From a virus: 20,481 nt of DNA. The position numbers and the translations under genes were made by a program. Each line of letters starts with the position of its first letter. Position 1 is the first letter of the stretch. Location of the stretch: positions 1 to 20,481 of the IMG/VR virus record IMGVR_UViG_3300020213_001056. One strand, 5' to 3'. Under the pieces are notes generated by a model, which ran no database searches, was not told where the DNA came from, and worked only from the letters and a program-made list of their open reading frames with translations. Below are positions 14,646-20,481 of the stretch, piece after piece.

Positions 14646-16942
14646 CAGCGTCGCTCACCTTTCATTGCAGAAAGGCGAATCCGAGGTCGGACTGTCACCT
14701 TGGCGTCCGTTCCGAAGAGCAAGGCGCCGTGCATCGACGCGGCCACCGCGCAGCCGACTACGCAGTCGAGCCAGTGGTTGTCGAGCCCTTCGACGCGGAG
14801 TTTCCACTCGTCCACTGTCCGGCCGCGTCCCTCGGTCTTGATGCGATACTCGCTGGTGAGGTGCTCGGACAGCAATCGGTGCGGTTCGGGCTTACTCCCG
14901 AAGAGCGAGAGGCAGCCCGGATCGCCCATCGGCACGGCGAGGCGCGCGTGCGCAAACGACTTCCAGTAGTTCGTGTCGAACACCACGTGTCGCACGGACC
15001 GCTTGCCGGTGATTACCGGAATGCGCCAGTTGAGCCCGACGCGATCACCGCGCTTGCGCTTGTAGTCGGAAAAGGGGATGCTCGATGCGCCGACGTACCG
15101 CCCGTGGCTGGGCATGAGCACGCCCGCGTGCGGGCTCTGGCGGCAGAACTGGTACACGACGTCGGTAGACGCGCCCCAGTTGGCGTCGATGAGGCAGCGG
15201 TCGATCCGGACCATCGCACCATCATCGCGCCGCCACTCGCGGGCCAGATACGCTTCTGCCAGCCGCTCGAGTCCTGCGTAGATCGCACCTTCGACGCCGG
15301 CGTGGGGCGCAGCGGCCCCGAGCGTGCGTCGCATGTCCCGCAGTGTGAAGTAACCCCCCGCCAGTTTCTGATCGGGCTCCGTGCCGTAGTCGATGACGTA
15401 CCCGGTGAAGTCGTCTTCCCATGCCGCGACCAGGAAGAACAACGCCTTGCCCTGCACGTCAACGAACATCGTCAGCCGCGTGCATCCGATGGGGATCTCG
15501 GCTCGGGCCTGCCCGTTGACCTTCGCCGCGATCTGTTCGGCGCTCAACAAATCGTCGAGGGCCTGAATCTCCGGCAGCGGTTCGTTCTGGTACTCCGCGA
15601 AGAACGCCGCTTCGTCCTGAAGCCTCAGGTTCATCGCGTGCTGGACGGCCGACAGCTCATCGTGGTTGAAACGCTCCGGCCAGGCGATCCGTGCGCCTTC
15701 GTCCATCGCCGTGCGGTGTTGGGCGTAGAACGCGGTGGCGTCCGCCAGGCCTCGTTCCTGCCGAAGCCCATCGGCACGCAGCTCCGCGTATCGCTGCCAG
15801 AGTGCCTCCCGCGCGGGAAAGGCGTACATCATCTTCGTCCGCTCGCCCTGCCATTGCGGGTGTTTGTCACGGTCGAGGATGCGGTCGGCGAGATCGTCGG
15901 GGCGGACAACGGTCAGAGTCATCAACCCAGCGATCTTCTTCCCCGGCCCGGCGAGCCCCAGGATCGCGCCGGCGAGGATGCGCTCGCGGTTGGCGCACTG
16001 CGATGGCGACCTGGCGCTCTCGTCGGTCTGGGGATCGTCGATGAGGACCAGCGACGGACGCGAGGAGGTGCCGTCGGCCCGCTTGTGTTTCATGCCGCGG
16101 ATGCGGCCGGTGATCCCGGCGACACGGATGATGGCGCCCGCAGCGGCCGAGCCCGGGATGGTCGGCAGAACGATTTCCCGCGCGGTCCACCCGATGTGCG
16201 TCTGCTTGCCCTGGTAGAGCTGACCCGATGCCCGCTGGTGGATGCCCTCCAGCGAACGGATCGGGTGGCAGACCTCCGGGAAGTCACCAGCAAGGAGTTC
16301 GCTGTTCTCCAGCTCCGCCTTGATCGATTCGAGCATGCCAGCCGCGTGCTCCTCGTCCGAGCCGATGAGGGCGACAAAGTCGCGGTGCCCGTAGAGCATG
16401 GCCCAGAGACACGCCACCTCGCAGAGTGACGTCTTGCCCGAGCCGCGCGGCATCGCCATCGCAAACAGCCCGCCTTCGAGCACCGCCTGCTCGATCTTGG
16501 CGATGACCTTGAGGTGGTCGTCCGACCACTTGAGGTGGAACGTCTGCAAGAAGTACACCTCGCAGAAGTATCGGAAGTCCCGTGCCGCGTGCTCCCGCCG
16601 CGCTGGATCGGCCACCGCCGGGAGGTCGCCAATGTCGCGCCCCGACAGCGAGAGCACGGCGTTTCGCTGCCGAGCCCTCTCCTTCATCGCCTCGTAACCG
16701 GTCAACCCCTCCGGCTGCCGCGCTGCTTCCGCGAGCGCCTCGTGCCGCGTGGCGACCAGCCATGCGACGTACCGGAAGAGATCGACCTTGCCAGCATCGC
16801 CATCGGCCGCGACGCGGAACCCTGCGCGCGTGCGGTGGCGGTGGAGCTGACGCTCGGTGATGGCCTCGCCCAGCGGCGTGCTGTTCAGCAGCCGCGCGAG
16901 TTCGCCGGGCTTGAGTTTGCGCGGGTCAATCGCCACCGCCAC
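14645..16942 (-). CDS. Terminase large subunit (gpA-like) with N-terminal DNA-binding-like domain
   Basis: A 765-aa packaging motor. The ATPase has Walker A PRGSGKT at 165-171 and Walker B SLVLIDD at 297-303. The C-terminal nuclease has Asp residues in FVDVQ (495), IDRCLIDANWG (581/586) and HWLDCVVG (726), as in gpA-type terminases. Residues 1-75 form an extra domain (KPGELARLLN...LFRYVAWLV) that resembles the small protein encoded just upstream. The GTG start at 16942 overlaps that gene by 17 bases; another GTG lies two codons later. The length is greater than typical (about 550-650 aa), because of this extra domain and a linker. Confidence 0.93.
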   Translation of the reverse strand: MAVAIDPRKLKPGELARLLNSTPLGEAITERQLHRHRTRAGFRVAADGDAGKVDLFRYVAWLVATRHEALAEAARQPEGLTGYEAMKERARQRNAVLSLSGRDIGDLPAVADPARREHAARDFRYFCEVYFLQTFHLKWSDDHLKVIAKIEQAVLEGGLFAMAMPRGSGKTSLCEVACLWAMLYGHRDFVALIGSDEEHAAGMLESIKAELENSELLAGDFPEVCHPIRSLEGIHQRASGQLYQGKQTHIGWTAREIVLPTIPGSAAAGAIIRVAGITGRIRGMKHKRADGTSSRPSLVLIDDPQTDESARSPSQCANRERILAGAILGLAGPGKKIAGLMTLTVVRPDDLADRILDRDKHPQWQGERTKMMYAFPAREALWQRYAELRADGLRQERGLADATAFYAQHRTAMDEGARIAWPERFNHDELSAVQHAMNLRLQDEAAFFAEYQNEPLPEIQALDDLLSAEQIAAKVNGQARAEIPIGCTRLTMFVDVQGKALFFLVAAWEDDFTGYVIDYGTEPDQKLAGGYFTLRDMRRTLGAAAPHAGVEGAIYAGLERLAEAYLAREWRRDDGAMVRIDRCLIDANWGASTDVVYQFCRQSPHAGVLMPSHGRYVGASSIPFSDYKRKRGDRVGLNWRIPVITGKRSVRHVVFDTNYWKSFAHARLAVPMGDPGCLSLFGSKPEPHRLLSEHLTSEYRIKTEGRGRTVDEWKLRVEGLDNHWLDCVVGCAVAASMHGALLFGTDAKVTVRPRIRLSAMKGERR

Positions 16943-17183
16943 CCCCCGCGGCCATCTCCTTCACGAGCCACGCGGCGTAGTGAACGAGATTGAGTGTGCC
17001 GTCGGCGTTCGTCGGCGCGCCCGCATCGATGTCTGCGTGCAGCATCGATTCCGAGACCGGCTTCCCGCCCAGCCGCGTCAACACGCGGGCGGCGTCCGCC
17101 ACAGGGAGCGCGGCGGGATTCAGCCCGGACTTTCCCTGTCCCCCTGATGCCGGCCCGGAACTAGGCGCGTGTTCGGGAGTCAT
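16926..17183 (-). CDS. Small DNA-packaging/DNA-binding protein (candidate small terminase)
   Basis: An 85-aa protein from ATG at 17183, chosen for the GGGAGG eight bases upstream; an earlier ATG at 17213 has no such signal. After a Gly/Ser-rich leader of about 20 residues, a helix-turn-helix-like region (LNPAALPVADAARVLTRLGG), then ADGTLNLVHYAAWLV at 60-74, parallels the first 65 residues of the large terminase. Ends in a Gly tail. Small terminases recognise the packaging site, so this role fits position and overlap with the large subunit. No direct proof. Confidence 0.65.
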   Translation of the reverse strand: MTPEHAPSSGPASGGQGKSGLNPAALPVADAARVLTRLGGKPVSESMLHADIDAGAPTNADGTLNLVHYAAWLVKEMAAGGGGGD

Positions 17184-17320
17184 TGCGAACCTCCCATGCG
17201 AACTTGCCCACATGTCGCGGAATGACGGCGAAACCGCTCCGAATCGCCTTGCCTGTTCCCGGATGTCATGGCTTCATGTGTCACAACGCGGGTCGGAAAC
17301 CCGCGACGGAGAACACGAAC
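17184..17320. promoter_or_regulatory. Divergent intergenic region
   Basis: A 137-base gap separates the minus-strand packaging genes from the plus-strand small-gene island, so promoters in both directions are expected here. A weak plus-strand candidate is TTGCCT (17249-17254) with CTTCAT 17 bases later. I could not identify a convincing sigma-70 promoter. Confidence 0.35.
17287..17305 (+). promoter_or_regulatory. 5' leader hairpin before the small-gene island
   Basis: CGCGGGT and ACCCGCG pair perfectly (7 bp) around loop CGGAA, and the SD (GGAGA, about 17308-17312) begins three bases after the stem. It could modulate translation or stabilise the transcript. There is no T-run, so it is not a terminator. 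Confidence 0.5.
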
Positions 17321-17614
17321 ATGAACGCGACGACGAAGAACATGATCGAGATCGCCACCGCCCTGGGACGCCGCGGGTTCGCGGTCGCCTGCCTCGAAGT
17401 CCGCACGCCCGACGGCCGGACCTGGTCGGTCGACGCCGCCAGCGCGGGCGGGTTCTGCCTCTTCGAGGTCGACCCGGACGGCCGCCGCGGGCCCGACGAG
17501 CACGACGCGGTCGACGGCGATACCTGGTACGCCAGCGACCTGGTGGACTACCTCGACGCGGTGGGGCGGCCCAAGACGCCTCCGCACAACCGCACAACCC
17601 GTCCGACGACCTGA
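17321..17614 (+). CDS. Hypothetical small acidic protein (97 aa)
   Basis: Start at ATG 17321, preceded by GGAGA; the longer frame to 17183 lacks a site and overlaps the divergent region. The N-terminus (MIEIATALGRRGFAVACLEV) predicts a helix and strand, followed by an acidic beta-rich part (SVDAASAGGFCLFEVDPDG; DEHDAVDGDTWYASDLVDYL). Family not recognised. It is closed by a strong terminator that overlaps its stop, so it may be a separate transcript from the four genes downstream. Confidence 0.7.
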   Translation: MNATTKNMIEIATALGRRGFAVACLEVRTPDGRTWSVDAASAGGFCLFEVDPDGRRGPDEHDAVDGDTWYASDLVDYLDAVGRPKTPPHNRTTRPTT

Positions 17615-17642
17615 AGCCCGCGAAATGCGGGCTTCTTTGTTT
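17613..17642 (+). terminator. Rho-independent terminator
   Basis: GAAGCCCGC and GCGGGCTTC form a perfect 9-bp stem with loop GAAAT, followed by TTTGTTT. It overlaps the last two bases of the preceding stop codon. Confidence 0.85.
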
Positions 17643-17692
17643 ACCGGCAACACCACGCACCACGAGCACCCCCAACGACGAGAGGTACCAGT

Positions 17693-17959
17693 ATGAAGAA
17701 CCGCACGAACAAGAACGCCAAGCCCGCCCCCGCGCAACCCACCGCCGCCGAGATGTACGCCGCGCGGAGGAACGACATCGCCCGCCTCCTCGACGTGCTG
17801 CAGATGGAACTCGACAAGCATGACGAGCAGGCCAAGGCCGATCCGACCAACTGGGGCATCACCGGCAACCTCGGCAAGGTCCGCGGCGACCTGATCGATG
17901 TGGTCGGCTTCCTCAGCATCATGGACCGCGAGGACGTCGAGCGCTTCCTGGCCGAGTGA
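17693..17959 (+). CDS. Hypothetical helical protein (88 aa)
   Basis: ATG follows a GAGAGG site at 7-nt spacing. A Lys/Asn/Pro-rich leader of about 18 residues precedes a predicted long helix (MYAARRNDIARLLDVLQMEL) and a second helical part ending VGFLSIMDREDVERFLAE. No catalytic or metal motif. Family not recognised. It begins 51 bases after the terminator, so it needs its own promoter or readthrough. Confidence 0.7.
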   Translation: MKNRTNKNAKPAPAQPTAAEMYAARRNDIARLLDVLQMELDKHDEQAKADPTNWGITGNLGKVRGDLIDVVGFLSIMDREDVERFLAE

Positions 17960-17998
17960 CCGCACCGCACCCACGCATCCCACCGAAGGAGCACGCCC

Positions 17999-18283
17999 AT
18001 GAACATCAAGACGATCGTGATCGCGGGAGTTGAACAGGACGTCAAGATCAGCCGCACGGACCGCGGCGCTGAGGTGACCATCGAGCAGTTCACCCGCCGC
18101 GCCGGCAGGCAGGACATCTGCATCGCCCACATCGCCCGCGATGAGGACCGCGACGCCCGGTACGCCAAGGCCGTCGAAGTCGCCAAGGTGGTCTACGGGA
18201 CCGACCGCCGCGGCCGCGCCGCCGCCACCAACTCGATGGTGCATGACGTGCTCAACGAGATGGAGCGCATCGCCGGTTGCTAG
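17999..18283 (+). CDS. Hypothetical protein (94 aa)
   Basis: ATG has AAGGAG at 7-nt spacing, 39 bases after the preceding stop. The product begins with a strand-rich segment (IKTIVIAGVEQDVKISRTDR), then basic helices (RYAKAVEVAKVVYGTDRRGR; SMVHDVLNEMERIAG). Two cysteines only. No recognised family. Probably a small accessory gene of the island. Confidence 0.68.
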   Translation: MNIKTIVIAGVEQDVKISRTDRGAEVTIEQFTRRAGRQDICIAHIARDEDRDARYAKAVEVAKVVYGTDRRGRAAATNSMVHDVLNEMERIAGC

Positions 18284-18291
18284 CCGCGAGG

Positions 18292-18311
18292 CGGCGCGGG
18301 GAACCGCGCCG
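18292..18311 (+). other. GGAA-loop hairpin after the 94-aa gene
   Basis: CGGCGCGG and CCGCGCCG pair over 8 bp with loop GGAA. No T-run follows, so it is an RNA-stability or processing element at most. It lies in the 87-base gap before the HARE-HTH gene. Confidence 0.45.
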
Positions 18312-18370
18312 GCCCCGATTCCCCGCCGCAGCGTGCGTCGGGATTCCGCACCCCTGATTCGGAGATTCGC

Positions 18371-18838
18371 ATGAGCACGAAGACCAAGAAGCCACGCACC
18401 CCCCGCGCCTCCAAGATGTCCAAGAGCGCCGCCCGCGCTGAGGGAGCGGCGAAGACCGAGCGCGCCCGCAAGGCCGCGCTCGCGGAGATCAAAGAGCGGC
18501 TCGACGGCAAGCCCGCCGAGCCCGCGAAGGCGAAGGGCGGAAAGGCCACCAAGACCCCGAAGGCCGCGAAGCCCGCGAAGGAGAAGAAGCCCACCCCCCC
18601 GAAGCGCGTCAGCGCGCTCGACGCCGCGGCGCAGGTTCTCGCCGCGAGCGGCGAACCGCTGCGGGCCAAGCAGATGATCGCGGCGATGGAGGCCAAGGGC
18701 CTGTGGAAGAGCCCCGGCGGCAAGACGCCCGAGGCCACGCTCTACGCCGCCATCATCCGTGAGATCGCCGCCCGGGGCGACAAGGCCCGCTTCAAGAAGC
18801 ACGACAAGGGCGTCTTTGTGGCCGGAAAGGGGGCCTGA
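18371..18838 (+). CDS. Histone-like Lys/Ala-rich protein with HARE-HTH (HB1/ASXL) domain
   Basis: The 155-aa product has a very basic N-terminal 78 residues with histone-H1-like KATKTPKAAKPAKEKKP runs. Residues 79-151 then form a HB1/ASXL/restriction-endonuclease winged helix (SALDAAAQVLAASGEPLRAK, the GLWKSPGGKTPEATLYAAI core, and KGVFV at the end). The domain is found in restriction enzymes, RNA polymerase delta and ASXL proteins and is proposed to recognise DNA. Stand-alone forms with basic tails are frequent in planctomycetes. The ATG follows GGAG with 7-nt spacing; the next gene starts 3 bases after its stop. Nucleoid-type DNA binding is likely (inference). Confidence 0.85.
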   Translation: MSTKTKKPRTPRASKMSKSAARAEGAAKTERARKAALAEIKERLDGKPAEPAKAKGGKATKTPKAAKPAKEKKPTPPKRVSALDAAAQVLAASGEPLRAKQMIAAMEAKGLWKSPGGKTPEATLYAAIIREIAARGDKARFKKHDKGVFVAGKGA

Positions 18839-18841
18839 TCC

Positions 18842-19096
18842 ATGTCCGCAACGCCCCCCAGCGAAGCGCAGCTCGAGGCCGTCCTCCAGGCCGCCGTGTA
18901 CCTGCTCGGTGCGCGGCAGGACCAGATGCTCACCATTGAGGAATGGACCGGCCTCGCGCGGGCGGTTGCTACCTGCCAAGGCCGCAAGACGGCGGAGTAC
19001 CTGACCGACCGCGACCTCGACGATATCGCCGAGCGCTACGCCCTTGAGTGGGACGAGGCGACCGACGGTCCCCTTCCAGCGCTCGACGAGGAGTGA
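18842..19096 (+). CDS. Hypothetical acidic helical protein (84 aa)
   Basis: The ATG is 3 bases after the HARE-HTH stop and uses the purine run in AAAGGGGG as ribosome site, so the two are probably co-translated. The acidic, helical product (SEAQLEAVLQAAVYLLGARQ; LTDRDLDDIAERYALEWDEA) has no recognised motif. Its stop is 8 bases from the convergent stop of the methyltransferase on the other strand. It could be a partner of the basic upstream protein (inference). Confidence 0.68.
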   Translation: MSATPPSEAQLEAVLQAAVYLLGARQDQMLTIEEWTGLARAVATCQGRKTAEYLTDRDLDDIAERYALEWDEATDGPLPALDEE

Positions 19097-19104
19097 GGCG
19101 TCCA

Positions 19105-20481
19105 TCAGGCCTTGCCCCCAGCCGCGACCTTCTTCGGGGGCGCGGCTTTCTCTTCGGCCACGCCCTTTGCGGGGAGCCGCTCCGCCTTCCGCCCTGTGAA
19201 CTTCTCCCAGCGCTGCACGATGACATCGCAGTAGAGCGTGTCGAGCTCCATGAGGAACGCCCGCCGCCCGGTCATCTCCGCGCCGATGAGCGTGCTCCCG
19301 CTGCCGCCGAAGAGGTCGAGCACGTTCTCTCCGGGCCGCGATGAGAACTCGATCGCCCGCCGCGCCAGTTCAACCGGCTTCTCTGTGAGGTGGACCATGC
19401 TCTGCGGGTTCACTTTCTTGATCGACCACACGTCCGGCACATTGGCTGGGCCGAAGAAGCGGTGCGCTGCCCCCTCATGCCAGCCGTAGAAACACCATTC
19501 GTGGTTGCCCATGAAGTCCTTGCGCGTGAGCACCGGATGTTCCTTCACCCAGATGACCGCCTGCGCGAAGTAGAGCTCGTGCCGCTTGAGCACGGGCGGG
19601 TAGTTGCCGCAGTTGGCGTAGCCGCCCCAGATGTAAAACGTGCCGCCAGGGATCAGGACGCGGGCGATGTTGCCGAACCACGCTTCGAGCATCTTGTCAA
19701 ACGCCTCGTCGGTGACAAAGTCGTTCATGAGCGGGCGGTCCTTGGCGCGGAGCTTCTTGTGCGTCGCGCGGCTCTTCTCGGGGTAGCGGTTGAGGTCGGC
19801 GCTCTGCTGGTCATGGTGGTCGGCCTTGCCCGGCAGCGCGAACGAACTCAGGCCGGCGACGATCGCGTTGTTCGAGCGGGGCTCGACCTTCACGTTGTAC
19901 GGCGGGTCGGTGTTGACCAGATGGATCTGCTGCCGGTCAAGGAGCCGGTCTAGATCCGCGGGTTTGCTGCTGTCGCCGCACATCAGCCGGTGGTTGCCGA
20001 GCACCCAGATGTCGCCGGGCACCGTCGTCGCTGCGTCCGGTGCGCCCGGCACGTCGTCTGGGTCGGTCAGGCCCTCGTTGCCCACCGGAGCCATGATCGC
20101 GCTGAGGTCCTCGACGCTGAAGCCCAGGAGCGCGAGGTCGAAGTCCACACCCTTGAGGTCAGCGAGTTCCAGCGGCAGGAGTTCCATGTCCCACGTCGTG
20201 AGCGATGCGACCTTGTTGTCAGCGATGCGGAGCGCCTTGACCTGATCGGGCGTCAGATCCGTGGCGCGGATGACTGGCACCTCCTTGAGGCCGAGCTTCC
20301 GGGCGGCGCGGAGCCGCGTGTGCCCGGCGATGATGACACCGTCGGCGTCGATCAAGATCGGCACCTTGAAGCCGAAGGTCTGGATCGACTTGGCCACCGC
20401 ATCGATGGCGGCGTCGTTGATGGTGCGGGGGTTACGGTCGTATTCGTGGACCGCGTCGATGGGAAGCGTTTCGATGTTCAT
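19105..20481 (-). CDS. ParB-like / DNA methyltransferase fusion
   Basis: The 458-aa product has a ParB/sulfiredoxin-like N-terminal domain (about 5-95, with GVIIAGHTRLRAARKLG around 48-64), then a beta-class DNA amino-methyltransferase: catalytic NTDPPYN at 190-196, HLTEKP at 364-369, and SAM-binding FGGSGST at 391-397, in the order IV-X-I expected of the group. It would methylate adenine-N6 or cytosine-N4 in a sequence-specific way, commonly to protect phage DNA or control packaging. The C-terminus is Lys/Ala-rich. The ATG at 20481 coincides with the window edge, so a longer start outside cannot be excluded. It is convergent with the island genes. Confidence 0.9.
   Translation of the reverse strand: MNIETLPIDAVHEYDRNPRTINDAAIDAVAKSIQTFGFKVPILIDADGVIIAGHTRLRAARKLGLKEVPVIRATDLTPDQVKALRIADNKVASLTTWDMELLPLELADLKGVDFDLALLGFSVEDLSAIMAPVGNEGLTDPDDVPGAPDAATTVPGDIWVLGNHRLMCGDSSKPADLDRLLDRQQIHLVNTDPPYNVKVEPRSNNAIVAGLSSFALPGKADHHDQQSADLNRYPEKSRATHKKLRAKDRPLMNDFVTDEAFDKMLEAWFGNIARVLIPGGTFYIWGGYANCGNYPPVLKRHELYFAQAVIWVKEHPVLTRKDFMGNHEWCFYGWHEGAAHRFFGPANVPDVWSIKKVNPQSMVHLTEKPVELARRAIEFSSRPGENVLDLFGGSGSTLIGAEMTGRRAFLMELDTLYCDVIVQRWEKFTGRKAERLPAKGVAEEKAAPPKKVAAGGKA

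Noticed and set aside
14729-16429. Plus-strand 566-codon open frame opposite the terminase
   Set aside because: Antisense of a clear terminase with Walker and nuclease motifs; GC-rich codons create long shadow frames.
17249-17277. Possible plus-strand promoter TTGCCT-17-CTTCAT
   Set aside because: Too poor a match in the -10 element to report as a promoter; mentioned only within the divergent region.
17180-19105. Minus-strand 641-codon open frame across the island
   Set aside because: It runs antisense through five plus-strand genes each with its own ribosome site, plus a terminator; composition is Gly/Arg/Leu-rich without motifs.

Overview
The window is a GC-rich structural-gene block of a tailed siphovirus or prophage. 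The host is probably a planctomycete, inferred with moderate confidence. The inference rests on an HB1/ASXL-type (HARE-HTH) winged-helix protein with a lysine/alanine-rich tail, a Hint-domain protein with Ser/Gly-rich arms, and GC-rich codons with GTG starts after strong Shine-Dalgarno (SD) sequences. No integrase, repressor, lysis gene, tRNA, CRISPR array or insertion sequence is visible, so prophage and free phage cannot be told apart.

Layout, following minus-strand transcription from right to left. A ParB-like/DNA methyltransferase fusion lies at 19105-20481. Next is an inverted island of five small plus-strand genes (17321-19096), including the HARE-HTH protein, with one clear rho-independent terminator. 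From 17183 leftward all genes are on the minus strand and mostly overlap by 1-17 bases. The packaging and head genes are a small DNA-binding protein (candidate small terminase), the large terminase, an NrdR-like zinc ribbon, a gpW-like joining protein, a lambda-type portal, a fused prohead protease-major capsid polyprotein, a DUF2190-type capsid cement protein and a head-closure candidate. The joining and tail genes are a membrane-anchored coiled-coil protein, a tail-terminator candidate, an unknown 85-aa protein, the tail tube, tail assembly chaperones joined by a probable -1 frameshift, a lipoprotein, an HK97 gp10/gpZ-like protein and the tape measure (663 aa).

The left end (1-4718) is the least conventional part. 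Two unidentified virion-type proteins are followed by a translationally coupled trio: a class I methyltransferase, a DUF115/MptE-like protein (a family related to glycosyltransferases), and a long Ser/Thr/Gly-rich protein carrying a complete Hint (intein-like) domain. This last gene is read on the minus strand and runs off the left edge. A 379-codon open frame on the opposite strand hides it. I verified codon by codon that the minus frame is open from 1364 to 3. It has Hint blocks A, B and F/G, no +1 nucleophile, and low-complexity arms including silk-like GPGGS repeats. I propose that the trio is a surface-appendage system whose arms are modified by the two enzymes and processed by the Hint domain. 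This is inference.

Several genes look set up to give two products: a nested SD and start inside the protease-capsid fusion, a second start in the cement protein, and the chaperone frameshift.
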